Positions 1 through 8,881 of a stretch of DNA of 64,000 nucleotides are shown in pieces. The stretch spans positions 124,001 to 188,000 of the forward strand of contig NZ_FTMJ01000001.1 of NCBI RefSeq assembly GCF_900156095.1, in the 5' to 3' direction. Both the position numbers and the translations under genes were made by a program. This DNA comes from Aeromonas sp. RU39B. GTDB lineage: Bacteria > Pseudomonadota > Gammaproteobacteria > Enterobacterales > Aeromonadaceae. The number at the start of each line of letters is the position of its first letter. Position 1 is the first letter of the stretch. The notes beneath the pieces were generated by a model. The model searched no databases, was not told where the DNA came from, and saw nothing but the letters and a program-made list of their open reading frames with translations.

Positions 1-2
1 CG

Positions 3-509
3 CCTCCGGGACAGATGTCTTCCTACATCTTCAACCTCAAGGCCGGTGACAAGGTCACTATCTCTGGTCCGTTTGGTGAGTTCTTCGCCAAGGATACCGA
101 TGCCGAGATGGTGTTCATCGGCGGTGGTGCCGGTATGGCGCCGATGCGTTCGCACATCTTCGATCAGCTGCGCCGCCTCAAAACCAAGCGCAAGATGAGC
201 TTCTGGTACGGTGCCCGCTCCAAGCGCGAAATGTTCTATGTGGAAGATTTCGACATGCTGCAGGCCGAGAACGACAACTTTAAGTGGCATGTCGCCCTGT
301 CGGATCCGCAGCCGGAAGATAACTGGGATGGCTACACCGGCTTTATCCACAATGTGCTCTACGAGCACTACCTGAAGAACCACGAGTCTCCGGAAGATTG
401 CGAGTTCTACATGTGTGGTCCCCCGGTGATGAATGCGGCCGTAATCAAAATGCTCAAGAGCCTGGGCGTCGAGGATGAGAACATCCTGCTCGATGACTTT
501 GGCGGTTAA
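3..509 (+). CDS. nqrF: Na+-translocating NADH:quinone reductase subunit F, C-terminal part (partial at window edge)
   Basis: This is the C-terminal part of NqrF, the NADH-oxidising subunit of the sodium-pumping quinone reductase in the inner membrane. The open frame enters from the window edge (base 3), so the N-terminal membrane helix and 2Fe-2S domain are outside. What is visible is the ferredoxin-reductase-like half: [13 protein letters not shown], then GPFGEFF (flavin-domain end), the NAD-binding [12 protein letters not shown], and the [10 protein letters not shown] segment near the C-terminus ending in LLDDFGG. These motifs are characteristic of NqrF. apbE and nqrM follow at once (3 and 2 bp gaps), which is the usual nqr operon tail. 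The ATG at 15 is internal methionine, not a start. Confidence 0.97.
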   Translation, partial: PPGQMSSYIFNLKAGDKVTISGPFGEFFAKDTDAEMVFIGGGAGMAPMRSHIFDQLRRLKTKRKMSFWYGARSKREMFYVEDFDMLQAENDNFKWHVALSDPQPEDNWDGYTGFIHNVLYEHYLKNHESPEDCEFYMCGPPVMNAAVIKMLKSLGVEDENILLDDFGG

Positions 510-512
510 TGC

Positions 513-1586
513 ATGAGATGTGGTGCAACAACATGGCTGGCCCTCGGGCTGGCCATGTCATTGACAGGCTGTACCCCTCCGGCCACGCCTTCTGCGACGC
601 CTGTGGTCAAGAGATCTGCCGAGCATCCTGAGCTGCAACTGCGTGGCAGCACCATGGGCACCTACTATTCGGTCAAGGCCGCCGACCTGCCGGTTGGCGA
701 TGCGACCACGTTTCAGCGTGAGATTGATGCCCTGCTCGAGCAGGTCAACGATCAGATGTCGACCTATCGTCCCGATTCAGAGCTCTCTCGCTTTAACCGC
801 GCTCACGACGGCAAGCCGGTAGTGATCTCGGATGACACGGCGAGCGTGCTCATCGAATCGCTGCGTCTGGGCCGCGAAACGCGCGGTGCACTGGACGTGA
901 CGGTTGGTCCACTGGTCAATTTGTGGGGATTTGGCCCTGACAAACGACCGCTGCGTATTCCGAGTGATGAGCTGATTGATCAAACCCGCCAGAAAACCGG
1001 GCTTGGCAATTTGCATGTGACCACCTCGGTGGATGCCTCGGTAGCGCAAAAAGACATTCCGGATCTATATGTGGATCTGTCGGCCATTGCCAAGGGCTTT
1101 GGTGTCGATAAGGTGGCACACTATCTGGAGGCAAAAGGCTCGCGCAACTATCTGGTCGAGATTGGCGGTGAGCTTCGTCTCAAAGGACACAATGGCCGCG
1201 CTCAGCCGTGGCGGGTGGCCATCGAAAAGCCGGTCAGCGGCGATGTCGGTGGCAGCGTTCAAGAAGTGATCCTGCCCGGTGACAACGGAGTGGCCACCTC
1301 GGGAGATTATCGCAACTACTATGAACTCGATGGCGAGCGCCTGTCGCACACCATTGATCCGGCCACCGGCCATCCTATCCGGCACAAATTGGTGTCGGTG
1401 ACGGTGATCCACCCCTCCTGCATGACGGCAGATGGGCTGGCTACGGCACTCACCGTGATGGGGCCGGAGCAGGGAATGGCCTTTGCCAAAGAGAAGGGAT
1501 TGGCTGTGTTCATGGTCACCAAAACCGACAAGGGGTTTGACGAGGCATACTCCGATGCGTTTCGTCCCTATCTTGTGAGGAAGTAG
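513..1586 (+). CDS. apbE: FAD:protein FMN transferase, lipoprotein ApbE
   Basis: ApbE moves FMN from FAD onto threonine residues of target proteins such as NqrB and NqrC, outside the cytoplasm. The 357-residue product starts with a lipoprotein signal (lipobox LTGC, Cys20). It then shows the family's STMGTYYSVK start of the mature domain, the YRPDSELSRFN segment, VDLSAIAKGFGVD, an EIGGELRLKG stretch and the C-terminal HTIDPATGHP motif that lines the FAD/Mg2+ site. Length is normal for the family. Placement directly behind nqrF and ahead of nqrM says its job here is flavinylating the Na+-NQR complex. Transcription is most likely from the nqr promoter upstream of the window, since only 3 bp separate it from nqrF. 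Confidence 0.96.
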   Translation: MRCGATTWLALGLAMSLTGCTPPATPSATPVVKRSAEHPELQLRGSTMGTYYSVKAADLPVGDATTFQREIDALLEQVNDQMSTYRPDSELSRFNRAHDGKPVVISDDTASVLIESLRLGRETRGALDVTVGPLVNLWGFGPDKRPLRIPSDELIDQTRQKTGLGNLHVTTSVDASVAQKDIPDLYVDLSAIAKGFGVDKVAHYLEAKGSRNYLVEIGGELRLKGHNGRAQPWRVAIEKPVSGDVGGSVQEVILPGDNGVATSGDYRNYYELDGERLSHTIDPATGHPIRHKLVSVTVIHPSCMTADGLATALTVMGPEQGMAFAKEKGLAVFMVTKTDKGFDEAYSDAFRPYLVRK

Positions 1587-1588
1587 CA

Positions 1589-1810
1589 ATGCAGACGTTT
1601 TTGATAACCTTCGCCGTGTTTTTGCTGGTGGTGCTGGGGATGTCCATCGGCTACATCGTCAAGCGCCGCAGCATCTCCGGCTCGTGTGGGGGCCTTGGCT
1701 CCATCGGTATCGAGAAAGAGTGTGATTGCCCCGAGCCGTGCGACAACCGCAAGAAGAAAATGGCAGAAGCCGCGCGTCTCAAGCAGTTGCAAGAGCAGCG
1801 TATTATCTGA
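1589..1810 (+). CDS. nqrM: Na+-NQR maturation protein NqrM
   Basis: A 73-residue protein with one N-terminal membrane helix (about residues 3-24) and a cysteine-rich tail: CGGLGSIGIEKECDCPEPC contains four of its cysteines. This pattern is that of NqrM (former DUF539), needed for assembly of active Na+-NQR, probably by helping deliver iron to the metal site between NqrD and NqrE. It starts 2 bp after apbE, so the three genes are one transcript, and a terminator follows. Confidence 0.95.
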   Translation: MQTFLITFAVFLLVVLGMSIGYIVKRRSISGSCGGLGSIGIEKECDCPEPCDNRKKKMAEAARLKQLQEQRII

Positions 1811-1832
1811 GGCAGTTCTTTTGTGTTGATAT

Positions 1833-1860
1833 GGGGCGGCGTGAAGCCGCCTCGCTTTTA
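1833..1860 (+). terminator. Rho-independent terminator of the nqr-apbE-nqrM operon
   Basis: A GC stem (GGCGGC 1835-1840 pairing with GCCGCC 1846-1851, loop GTGAA) is followed by TCGCTTTT. It lies 23 bp after the nqrM stop and points in the operon direction. Confidence 0.7.
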
Positions 1861-1881
1861 TCGGTATGGCAGGGTTCAATC

Positions 1882-2085
1882 CTAGTAGTCATACGCTTCG
1901 CATCCTTTCTTGTGAAATTCGGCTTTCCAGCGTTCTCGCTCCTCTTCGGTTTTAAGGTGATCCCCTTTGGCAATGGCTTGATCCAGCGCTTCGATGCGTT
2001 GATGCAGCCAGAGGCACTCGGCGGTGGGCTGCTGTTTGGCCGCCAGTGGCAGCGCCAGCAAGAGCAGGATGAATCCTGTTTTCAT
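1882..2085 (-). CDS. Small secreted protein of unknown function
   Basis: A 67-residue product if translation begins at the ATG whose complement is at 2083-2085; a GGGGAG ribosome site lies just upstream and longer versions lack one. It opens with a short hydrophobic signal-like stretch (MKTGFILLLLALPLAAK) followed by a small charged, helix-prone domain containing two cysteines (ECLWLHQR and KKGCEAYDY), which could form a disulphide in the periplasm. I do not recognise a family. It lies convergent to the nqr operon and divergent from dinB, so it is probably transcribed alone. Confidence 0.6.
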   Translation of the reverse strand: MKTGFILLLLALPLAAKQQPTAECLWLHQRIEALDQAIAKGDHLKTEEERERWKAEFHKKGCEAYDY

Positions 2086-2170
2086 GGTCAATCTCCCCAT
2101 CACGGTGATCAGAGATAAGCGCAGCCAAAGAGGGTTACCCCCTGTAAAAAGCGCCAGTGACAACGGTATA

Positions 2171-2186
2171 CTGTGTTTTTATCCAG
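2171..2186 (+). promoter_or_regulatory. LexA (SOS) box before dinB
   Basis: The 16-mer CTGTGTTTTTATCCAG fits the CTG-N10-CAG LexA operator with the preceding TA also matching. It ends 14 bp before the dinB ATG, where a bound repressor would block the promoter. Confidence 0.85.
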
Positions 2187-2200
2187 TTTGGCGTTATCTG

Positions 2201-3262
2201 ATGAGTGAAGCCGGACGCAAGATCATCCACGTTGATATGGACTGCTTTTATGCCGCCGTAGAGATGCGCGATCAGCCACATCTGCGTGATGTGCCGCTGG
2301 CCATCGGGGGCGCGGCGGCCAAGCGGGGGGTGATCTCAACCTGTAACTACGTGGCGCGCCGCTTTGGCGTGCGCTCGGCCATGCCGACGGCATTGGCCCA
2401 GCGGCTCTGCCCACCCCTGGTACTGCTGCCCGGTCGCCTCGGTTACTACAAGGAGATCTCGCACCAGCTGCACGCCATTTTTGCCCGCTACACCGACCGC
2501 ATCGAGCCGCTTTCACTGGATGAAGCCTATCTGGATGTGACTGGCAGCGATCAGTTGGGCGGCTCTGCCACCCGCATGGCGATGGCTATCCGGGAGGCGA
2601 TAAGCCGCGAGCTGCAGCTGACCGCCTCGGCCGGCGTGGCGCCCAACAAGTTTCTGGCCAAGATCGCCTCCGAGCGCAACAAGCCTGACGGACTGTTTGT
2701 TATTACGCCCGGTGAAGTGGATGAGTTTGTTCGCCAGCTGCCGCTTGCGGCTATTCCCGGTATCGGTCGCAAGAGTGCCGAGCGGTTGGCGGCGCTTGGG
2801 CTTATCACCTGTGAAGATGTGCGGGCGCTCTCCTTGGCCGAGTGTCACGCCCTGTTTGGCAAGCTGGGTGACATGCTGCAAGAGCGTATCTGGGGCCGTG
2901 ATGAACGGCCGGTCGAGGTGAGCCGTGAGCGCAAGAGTGTGGGCGTGGAGACCACGCTGGATCACGACCTGCGTGCTGATGAGGCCTCGGTATTACCTCT
3001 GTTGCACTCACTGCTACCCGAGCTGCAACGCCGCCTCGAGCGCCATCAGGCAGGGCGACCGATCAGCGGTTTTGGCATCAAGCTTAAATTTGTCGATTTT
3101 CAGCAAACCACCGTTTATCGCGCCTGCGATCACATCACATCGGAACTGCTCGAGTCTCTGTTACGGGAGGGATTGCTGCGCAGTCACGGCCGAGCCATCC
3201 GGCTGGTCGGTGTGGTGGCCGGAGTCAATCAGAAACGAGAACAGCTCTCTTTTGATATGTGA
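2201..3262 (+). CDS. dinB: DNA polymerase IV (Y-family translesion polymerase)
   Basis: Pol IV copies damaged DNA with low fidelity during the SOS response. The 353-residue product begins MSEAGRKIIHVDMDCFYAAVE, carrying the first catalytic aspartate. SLDEAYLDV holds the second acidic pair, SAGVAPNKFLAKIAS is the conserved thumb/palm segment, and the helix-hairpin-helix IPGIGRKSAERL follows. It ends with the little-finger domain and a short tail (REQLSFDM) resembling a beta-clamp binding motif (QLxLF-like). The frame stays open upstream, but the start at 2201 matches the family N-terminus and sits right after the LexA box. Length equals the usual Pol IV size (about 350). Confidence 0.97.
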   Translation: MSEAGRKIIHVDMDCFYAAVEMRDQPHLRDVPLAIGGAAAKRGVISTCNYVARRFGVRSAMPTALAQRLCPPLVLLPGRLGYYKEISHQLHAIFARYTDRIEPLSLDEAYLDVTGSDQLGGSATRMAMAIREAISRELQLTASAGVAPNKFLAKIASERNKPDGLFVITPGEVDEFVRQLPLAAIPGIGRKSAERLAALGLITCEDVRALSLAECHALFGKLGDMLQERIWGRDERPVEVSRERKSVGVETTLDHDLRADEASVLPLLHSLLPELQRRLERHQAGRPISGFGIKLKFVDFQQTTVYRACDHITSELLESLLREGLLRSHGRAIRLVGVVAGVNQKREQLSFDM

Positions 3263-3271
3263 ATAAAATTT

Positions 3272-3298
3272 TAAGAAATTCATATCATTAGCCGATAT
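3272..3298 (+). promoter_or_regulatory. Sigma-28 (FliA) type promoter for the chemoreceptor
   Basis: TAAGAAAT (3272-3279), an 11-bp spacer, then GCCGATAT (3291-3298). This agrees with the FliA consensus TAAAGTTT-N11-GCCGATAA in both halves and exactly in spacing, and it sits 34 bp upstream of an MCP gene, the expected kind of FliA target. Confidence 0.8.
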
Positions 3299-3332
3299 TA
3301 TAGCGAGCTAGATCACAGATAAGGATGTCATC

Positions 3333-5471
3333 ATGAAGTCACTCTCGGTCCAGTGGCGCATTACGCTTTTCACTGGGCTTTGCCTCTTGCTGCTCGCTGC
3401 CTCGTTAAGTGGTCTGGCCCTGTATCAGGGCTCGGTCATGCAGGATAAAGTCAACCAGAGTAATAGTCAGAGTGCTCGCGCCAATGCCGAGCAGCTGATG
3501 CAGGCGCTGGGTCAGGCCCAGGCGGTCAAAGTGAGCTCCTACCTTGACGAATCGTTCTACCGCGCCAAGTTGCTGGCTCAAGATATTCTGTTTCAACGCA
3601 AAAATGCCGAAGAGAACTTTTTAAGCTCCGAAGCGCTGCGCACCTCGGTCAACCAGCTGCTGCGCGAGTCGCTGGCTGCGGCGCCCAATCTGGTTGGGGT
3701 TTACGCCGTGTTTGAGCCGGATCAACTCGACTCCGGCGACGCCATTTTCGTTAATTCCACCTATCTTGGCGCCAACGACAAGGGGCGCTTCTCGGTCTAC
3801 TGGACCCGCAAGGGCAACGAGATCGAATCGCAGATTATTAACGAAGCCAATCTGGCTGACGCCAGCACCGATGCCAACGGTATGGTGCGCAACCAGCGCT
3901 ATCGCTGCAGCATGGATAAGAAGAGCACGTGTCTGCTCGATCCCTATCTGGCCGAGCGGCAGGGACAGACCATGCTGCTCACCTCGGTGACTGTACCTAT
4001 GGTCTCCGAGGGCAAGGTGATCGGTGTGGTCGGGGTCGATCTGGCGCTGGCGCCGATGCAGCAAGTGGTTGATCAGATTGACCAGGCGCTCTACCAAGGG
4101 GCCGGTGATGTGCTGCTGGTGAGCCAGGCTGGCAATGTGGTGGGCCAGAGTGGTTTTCAGGTCGAGCCGGGACAACCGGTGGGAGCCAAGCTAGGGGAGA
4201 TTGGTGGCGAGATTGCCGGCTGGCTCACGAGTGGCCAGTCGCAGACGCGCTGGAGCGGTGCTGACTGGTTGCAGACCTTTATCCCGATCCCGATTGCCGG
4301 TGCATCGCTCAAGTGGGGGGTATTTATCCAGCTGCCACGCAGCCAGGTGTTGGCCGATGCCGAAGCGCTCGATGCCCAGCTGCGCCAGCAGGCGAGCGAC
4401 AGCAGCATGCAGCAATTGCTGATTGCCGTAGTCATCACTTTGCTGGCGCTGGGCGCGGTGACCCTGCTGGCTCGCCAGGTGGTGGCGCCGATTCGTGATG
4501 TGGTGGCGCGACTGCGTGACATCGCCAGCGGGGAAGGGGATCTGACCCAGCGGCTGCGGGTTGCACGTCATGACGAGATAGGTGCGCTGGCGCACTGGTT
4601 TAATCTGTTCCTCGACAAGTTGCAAGGCACCATCAGTGACGTGGCGGTGACGGTGCAAGGGGCACGTGGCACCGCCGAGCAGGCGGCGAGCGGCGCAGTG
4701 CGCACCCGCGATGGCATGCAGTCGCAGCTGCGTGAAGTGGAGTTGGTGGCGACCGCTTTTGAAGAGCTCAGCGCCAGCGCCATCGAAGTGGTGAGTCATG
4801 CCGGGCGCGCCGTGGCGGCCGCTGACGAGGCGGGTAGCAAGGCGCGCGAAGGGCGCCAGGTGGTTATCGACAGCCAACAGGCCATGGCGGTGCTGATGCA
4901 GACCATCGAAGAGGCCAAACCCATGGTGGAGCGCTTGTCGGCCGAAAGCGGCAACATCAGTACCATTCTCGGGGTGATTCAGTCGATTGCCGAGCAGACC
5001 AACCTGTTGGCGCTCAATGCCGCGATTGAAGCAGCGCGAGCCGGTGAGCAGGGCCGTGGCTTTGCCGTGGTGGCCGACGAGGTGCGTAACCTCGCGGGAC
5101 GCACCCAGTCGTCTGTGGTGCAGATCCGTGAGCTGATCGACAAGTTGCAAGGGGGCACTGGTGCCGTGGTCGATGCGATTACCCAGAGCCACACTCAGGC
5201 CGGTCATACTCGGCAGCAGGTCGAGGCCTCGGTCGAAACGCTCGAGCGTATCGGTACGGCGGTAGAGACCATCTTGCAGATGAACGAGCAGATTGCCCAT
5301 GCCGCCGAGCAGCAGACCGATGTCATCCATTCGCTCAACGGCAACGTGACCAACATCCGCGATGTGAGCCATTCGATCAATCAAGAGGCGAGCACGTCGG
5401 CCGAAGTGGGACGGGAAATGTTCACCCTGGCCGACAAGCAGCAGGCGCTGATGGGTCAGTTCAAGGTCTGA
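3333..5471 (+). CDS. Methyl-accepting chemotaxis protein with large periplasmic sensor
   Basis: A 712-residue transmembrane chemoreceptor. One helix spans about residues 12-30, followed by a long periplasmic region (about 31-360) of Cache-like length, a second helix about 362-382 ([19 protein letters not shown]), a HAMP segment ([21 protein letters not shown]), and a coiled-coil signalling domain. The signalling hairpin tip is unmistakable ([20 protein letters not shown], about 554-573, continuing [19 protein letters not shown]), the part that binds CheA/CheW. There is no NWETF-like C-terminal pentapeptide. The sensor contains [10 protein letters not shown], a possible disulphide loop, and DPYLAERQG; the ligand cannot be read from sequence. 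It is a single gene behind its own FliA-type promoter. Confidence 0.93.
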   Translation: MKSLSVQWRITLFTGLCLLLLAASLSGLALYQGSVMQDKVNQSNSQSARANAEQLMQALGQAQAVKVSSYLDESFYRAKLLAQDILFQRKNAEENFLSSEALRTSVNQLLRESLAAAPNLVGVYAVFEPDQLDSGDAIFVNSTYLGANDKGRFSVYWTRKGNEIESQIINEANLADASTDANGMVRNQRYRCSMDKKSTCLLDPYLAERQGQTMLLTSVTVPMVSEGKVIGVVGVDLALAPMQQVVDQIDQALYQGAGDVLLVSQAGNVVGQSGFQVEPGQPVGAKLGEIGGEIAGWLTSGQSQTRWSGADWLQTFIPIPIAGASLKWGVFIQLPRSQVLADAEALDAQLRQQASDSSMQQLLIAVVITLLALGAVTLLARQVVAPIRDVVARLRDIASGEGDLTQRLRVARHDEIGALAHWFNLFLDKLQGTISDVAVTVQGARGTAEQAASGAVRTRDGMQSQLREVELVATAFEELSASAIEVVSHAGRAVAAADEAGSKAREGRQVVIDSQQAMAVLMQTIEEAKPMVERLSAESGNISTILGVIQSIAEQTNLLALNAAIEAARAGEQGRGFAVVADEVRNLAGRTQSSVVQIRELIDKLQGGTGAVVDAITQSHTQAGHTRQQVEASVETLERIGTAVETILQMNEQIAHAAEQQTDVIHSLNGNVTNIRDVSHSINQEASTSAEVGREMFTLADKQQALMGQFKV

Positions 5472-5487
5472 TAAAGGATAGAAAAAG

Positions 5488-5510
5488 GGCGCCATCACGA
5501 CGGTGGCGCC
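5488..5510. terminator. Stem-loop after the chemoreceptor gene
   Basis: GGCGCCA (5488-5494) pairs perfectly with TGGCGCC (5504-5510). It lies 17 bp past the MCP stop. There is an A-run just 5' of it and no T-run 3' on the plus strand, so it resembles a terminator better on the minus strand; its role for the MCP transcript is likely but not proven. Confidence 0.45.
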
Positions 5511-5710
5511 AAGATATTCAGATGACAGACAGGGTCAAATCGTAGACTTGAACCTATTTCTCCCGCAGGAGAAAACACAACACCACAATCGGCAGTCACA
5601 GGCTCGGAGAAACTGTGGGAACACAGGTTGATATCTCGATGGTGAGCCATACGGCGACTGATTGTGCCGCGAATTATGTTTATTAGCTGGCGGCGTCGCA
5701 ACCGACAATT

Positions 5711-5716
5711 TATAAT
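5711..5716 (+). promoter_or_regulatory. Probable gcvA promoter -10 element
   Basis: A perfect TATAAT lies 36 bp before the gcvA ATG in the 281-bp gap after the MCP gene. No good -35 is visible 16-18 bp upstream (TGGCGG region), so the promoter may need help or be weak. The rest of this gap shows no convincing gene. Confidence 0.5.
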
Positions 5717-5752
5717 GCGGCTCATTAGAAAAATTCATCCTCGGAAGGAGCC

Positions 5753-6673
5753 ATGTCGCGTCGCTTACCGCCTCTTAATGCGCTTAAGGCCTTTGAAGCT
5801 GCTGCCCGTCACCTGAGTTTTACTCGGGCGGCGGAAGAACTTTTTGTCACTCAGGCAGCCGTCAGCCACCAGATCAAGGCGCTGGAGGAGTACCTTGGTA
5901 TCAAGCTGTTTCGGCGCAAAAATCGCTCCTTGCTGCTGACCGAAGAGGGTCAGGGCTACTTTCTGGATATCAAGGACATCTTCGCGGCCATTTCTGAAGC
6001 GACCGACAAGCTGTTGGCGCGCAGTGCCAAGGGGGCGCTCACCGTCTCCTTGCCGCCAAGCTTTGCCATTCAGTGGCTGGTGCCGCGCTTGGTGCGTTTT
6101 AGCGAGCGCCATCCCGATATCGATGTGCGCATCAAGGCGGTCGATCTGGATGAAGGGTCGCTGACCGATGATGTGGATGTGGCGATTTATTACGGCCGCG
6201 GCAGCTGGCCCGGCATGCGTGCTGACAAACTGCACACCGAATACCTGATCCCGGTCTGCTCGCCGATGTTGCTGGTGGGCCCCAAGCCACTGCGCATGCC
6301 GGACGATCTGACCCGCCATACCCTGCTGCATGACACCTCGCGCCGCGACTGGAAATCCTGGTTTCGCCAGGTTGGGGTGGATGCGCCAAATGTCAATCAA
6401 GGGCCGATTTTCAGCCACTCGACCATGGTGATCCAGGCGGCGATTCACGGTCAGGGGGTGGCACTGGGACACAGCGTGCTGGCCCAGCCCGAAATTGATG
6501 CTGGTCGCCTTATCTGCCCGTTTGAGCAGGTGCTAGTGAGCAAGAATGCCTACTATCTGGTCTGCAATGAACAACAGGCTGATCAGGGCAAGATTGTGGC
6601 GTTTCGTGAATGGATGCTGGAGCTGGTCGAGCAGGAAGAAGCCCGCCGCCGTGCCCGTGCTCTGCTCGAATAA
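5753..6673 (+). CDS. gcvA: LysR-family regulator GcvA
   Basis: GcvA controls the glycine cleavage operon and related genes. The 306-residue protein opens with the GcvA-type N-terminus MSRRLPPLNALKAFEAAARH and a winged-helix domain (about 6-65: SFTRAAEELFVTQAAVSHQI, then LFRRKNRSLLLTEEGQ). A LysR effector-binding domain follows (LTVSLPPSFAIQWLVPRL onward, about 90-300). GGAAGGAG-like ribosome site precedes the ATG. The gene order gcvA - ygdD - rlmM downstream is the same as in E. coli apart from one inserted hydrolase gene, which supports the name. A TATAAT -10 element lies upstream. Confidence 0.93.
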   Translation: MSRRLPPLNALKAFEAAARHLSFTRAAEELFVTQAAVSHQIKALEEYLGIKLFRRKNRSLLLTEEGQGYFLDIKDIFAAISEATDKLLARSAKGALTVSLPPSFAIQWLVPRLVRFSERHPDIDVRIKAVDLDEGSLTDDVDVAIYYGRGSWPGMRADKLHTEYLIPVCSPMLLVGPKPLRMPDDLTRHTLLHDTSRRDWKSWFRQVGVDAPNVNQGPIFSHSTMVIQAAIHGQGVALGHSVLAQPEIDAGRLICPFEQVLVSKNAYYLVCNEQQADQGKIVAFREWMLELVEQEEARRRARALLE

Positions 6674-6685
6674 GGAGCGCCATCG

Positions 6686-7306
6686 ATGAACAGCCCCTGG
6701 CGTCTGTCGGGAAGTGCTCATGCGCCGCTGCGCCTGCTACTCGCTCATGGAGCGGGTGCCGGGATGGATCATCCGTTTCTGGTTTCGCTCTGCGAGCACC
6801 TCGCCGGCGACCTGCTGCAAGTGGTGCGGTTTAATTTTCCTTATATGGCGCGCAGCCTCGAAGAGGGGCGCCGGCGTCCGCCTGATCGCGCGCCGGTGCT
6901 GCTGCAGTGTTGGCGCGAGATGATTGAGCGTTTTGCCGACCGTCCCCTGCTGCTGGCCGGGAAATCGATGGGGGGCAGGATGGCGGCCGAGCTTGCTGAT
7001 GAGAGCAAGGCTGCAGGATTGGTCCTGCTAGGGTATCCTTTCCACCCTTCGGGCAAACCGGAGCATTGGCGTGGTGAGGTGCTCAAACGCATGACTACCC
7101 CCACCTTGTTGCTGCAGGGGGAGCGTGACAGCTTCGGCAACCGCTGCGAGCTCACCGATTTTGCGTTTTCTGCGGCGGTGCAGGTGGTGTGGATCCCTGA
7201 CGGGGACCACAGCTTTGCGCCCCGTCGCAGCAGTGGTCACAGCGAGGCTGCCAACCTGAGCTTGGCGGCTGCCCGAATTATCGATTTTGCCAAAGGAGTC
7301 GCGTGA
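6686..7306 (+). CDS. Alpha/beta hydrolase, KANL3/Tex30-like
   Basis: A 206-residue cytoplasmic protein with an alpha/beta hydrolase fold. LLLAHGAGAGMDHPF supplies the oxyanion-hole region, LLLAGKSMGGRMAAELAD is the nucleophile elbow (G-K-S-M-G), LLLQGERDSFG carries the expected acid-loop aspartate, and IPDGDHSFAPRR the catalytic-histidine region. This set fits the small KANL3/Tex30-like hydrolases; substrate unknown. It sits 12 bp after gcvA and its TGA overlaps the ygdD ATG by one base, so it is translated as part of the gcvA-ygdD-rlmM run. E. coli lacks it at this position. Confidence 0.85.
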   Translation: MNSPWRLSGSAHAPLRLLLAHGAGAGMDHPFLVSLCEHLAGDLLQVVRFNFPYMARSLEEGRRRPPDRAPVLLQCWREMIERFADRPLLLAGKSMGGRMAAELADESKAAGLVLLGYPFHPSGKPEHWRGEVLKRMTTPTLLLQGERDSFGNRCELTDFAFSAAVQVVWIPDGDHSFAPRRSSGHSEAANLSLAAARIIDFAKGVA

Positions 7307-7692
7307 TGGAGCAAAAACGCCTGTGGGTGGTGATCGCCGCGCTGCTGGGGCTGACGGCGACCATACTGGGAGCATATGGCGCGCACGGTCTGCCTGCCAG
7401 TGGCATCACCCCCGAGCACCTGTCGGCTTTCCACACCGCGGTGCAGTATCAGTTTTTCCACGCCTTGGCGCTGTTGGCGCTTGGGTTGTCGCCGCTTAGG
7501 GGTCATGCCATTACCCTGGCCTGCGTGCTGTTTACCCTCGGGACGCTGGGCTTTTCCGGAAGCATCTATGCCATGGTGCTGCTCGGAACCAAGGGCATTG
7601 GTTTGATCACTCCAGCGGGTGGACTCTGTTTTATGTTGGGATGGGCAGCCCTGGTTTGGGTTGGCTGTCGTCTTGGAGGAAAGAATGAATAA
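7306..7692 (+). CDS. ygdD: DUF423 inner-membrane protein YgdD
   Basis: A 128-residue four-helix membrane protein of the DUF423 family. Helices are seen at about 5-25, 43-62, 67-87 and 97-118 ([67 protein letters not shown]). The AYGAHGL segment after helix 1 and the [16 protein letters not shown] stretch are family hallmarks. Function is unknown. I chose ATG 7306, which forms a TGATG overlap with the upstream hydrolase; a GTG three bases earlier is in frame. Its last codons overlap the rlmM start by 8 bp. Confidence 0.9.
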   Translation: MEQKRLWVVIAALLGLTATILGAYGAHGLPASGITPEHLSAFHTAVQYQFFHALALLALGLSPLRGHAITLACVLFTLGTLGFSGSIYAMVLLGTKGIGLITPAGGLCFMLGWAALVWVGCRLGGKNE

Positions 7693-8782
7693 CCTTTTGA
7701 TTTATTGCCGCCCCGGCTTTGAGAAAGAGGCGGCGGCAGAGATCACCGAGCGCGCCAGTGACATGCAGTGTTACGGCTTTGCCCGGGTCAAGGACGACAG
7801 CGGTTACGTGCTCTTCGAGCTGTATGACGAGGAGCAAGCCGATCTGCTGGCGCGCAAGCTGCCATTTAAGGAGCTGATTTTCGCTCGCCAGATGCTGGTG
7901 GTCACCCACGATATCTCCGATCTCGATCCGGGCGACCGGATCCGGCCGATTGTTGAAGCCTGCCGTGACTACGCCATCTGTGGCGAGTTGCGGGTTGAGA
8001 CGGCCGATACCAATGAAGCCAAAGAGCTGTCGGGCTTTTGCCGCAAGTTCACCGTGCCGCTTCGCCAGGCGCTGCGCAGCAACGAGCTGCTGACCCAGAA
8101 AGAGACGCCGAATCGCCCGGTGTTCCACGCCTTCTTCCTGGCGTCGGACCATGTGCTGCTCGGCTACTCTTACTCGTTTAACAACTCGTCGTTCCACATG
8201 GGCATTCCACGCCTGCGTTTCCCGCCCGATGCGCCGAGCCGCTCCAGCCTCAAGCTGGAAGAGGCGTTTCACGTCTTCATTCCGAAAGAGGATTGGGATG
8301 TGCGGTTGACCTCCGGCATGAAGGCGGTCGATCTGGGGGCCTGTCCGGGTGGCTGGACCTATCAGCTGGTGCGTCGTGGCATGATGGTGACAGCGGTTGA
8401 TAACGGCATGATGGCCGAATCCCTGATGGAAACCGGTCAGGTGAAGCACCTGCGCGATGACGGCTTTATCTGGAAACCGTCCAAGAAGAACAACTACTGG
8501 CTGGTGTGCGACATGGTCGACAAGCCGGCTCGGGTGGTGCACATGGTCGCTGACTGGTTCCGCGACGGATTGTGCCAGGAGGCAATCTTCAACCTGAAGT
8601 TGCCGATGAAAAAGCGCTTTGCCGAGAGTGAGCACAACCTCGATGTGCTGCGCGAGTTGCTGGCCGAAGTCGACAACGGTTTTGTGATTGAAGCAAAGCA
8701 GCTCTATCACGACCGCGAAGAGATCACCGTGCACGTCTATAACCGTTTTGCCGTTGGCAAACTGGTCGGTAGTAAAGGGTAA
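7685..8782 (+). CDS. rlmM: 23S rRNA 2'-O-ribose C2498 methyltransferase RlmM
   Basis: RlmM methylates the ribose of C2498 in 23S rRNA using S-adenosylmethionine. The 365-residue length matches E. coli RlmM (366). The N-terminal THUMP-like region ([20 protein letters not shown]) is followed by a Rossmann methyltransferase domain with the SAM motif [19 protein letters not shown]. The catalytic lysines and aspartates of the K-D-K-E type are in [18 protein letters not shown] and [11 protein letters not shown]. Start 7685 (MNNLL) overlaps ygdD by 8 bp with AGGAAAG upstream. Downstream come a 7-bp tandem repeat and a strong terminator. Confidence 0.95.
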   Translation: MNNLLIYCRPGFEKEAAAEITERASDMQCYGFARVKDDSGYVLFELYDEEQADLLARKLPFKELIFARQMLVVTHDISDLDPGDRIRPIVEACRDYAICGELRVETADTNEAKELSGFCRKFTVPLRQALRSNELLTQKETPNRPVFHAFFLASDHVLLGYSYSFNNSSFHMGIPRLRFPPDAPSRSSLKLEEAFHVFIPKEDWDVRLTSGMKAVDLGACPGGWTYQLVRRGMMVTAVDNGMMAESLMETGQVKHLRDDGFIWKPSKKNNYWLVCDMVDKPARVVHMVADWFRDGLCQEAIFNLKLPMKKRFAESEHNLDVLRELLAEVDNGFVIEAKQLYHDREEITVHVYNRFAVGKLVGSKG

Positions 8783-8785
8783 TCG

Positions 8786-8833
8786 TGCACCCTGCACCCT
8801 GCACCCTGCACCCTGCACCCTGCACCCTGCACC
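8786..8833. repeat. 7-bp tandem repeat (TGCACCC, about 6.9 copies)
   Basis: Six exact copies of TGCACCC plus a six-base partial copy fill 8786-8833, right after the rlmM stop codon (8782) and before the shared terminator. The unit is not a multiple of three, but it lies outside the coding sequence, so copy-number change would alter only the 3' untranslated region. Confidence 0.95.
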
Positions 8834-8835
8834 AA

Positions 8836-8872
8836 CAAAAACGGGAGCCGTCACAGGCTCCCGTTCTGTTTT
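8836..8872. terminator. Bidirectional terminator between rlmM and the IDH-family gene
   Basis: ACGGGAGCC (8841-8849) pairs with GGCTCCCGT (8856-8864) across a GTCACA loop. An A-run precedes and TCTGTTTT follows, so it can end both converging transcripts. Confidence 0.88.
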
Positions 8873-8881
8873 ACTCGCCGC

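Noticed and set aside
5495..5738. Short minus-strand open frames in the gap before gcvA
   Set aside because: They cover the promoter region and terminator hairpin and have no protein-like features.
8786..8833. Possible CRISPR or repeat-protein signal in the 7-bp repeat
   Set aside because: Units are directly adjacent with no spacers and lie outside coding sequence.
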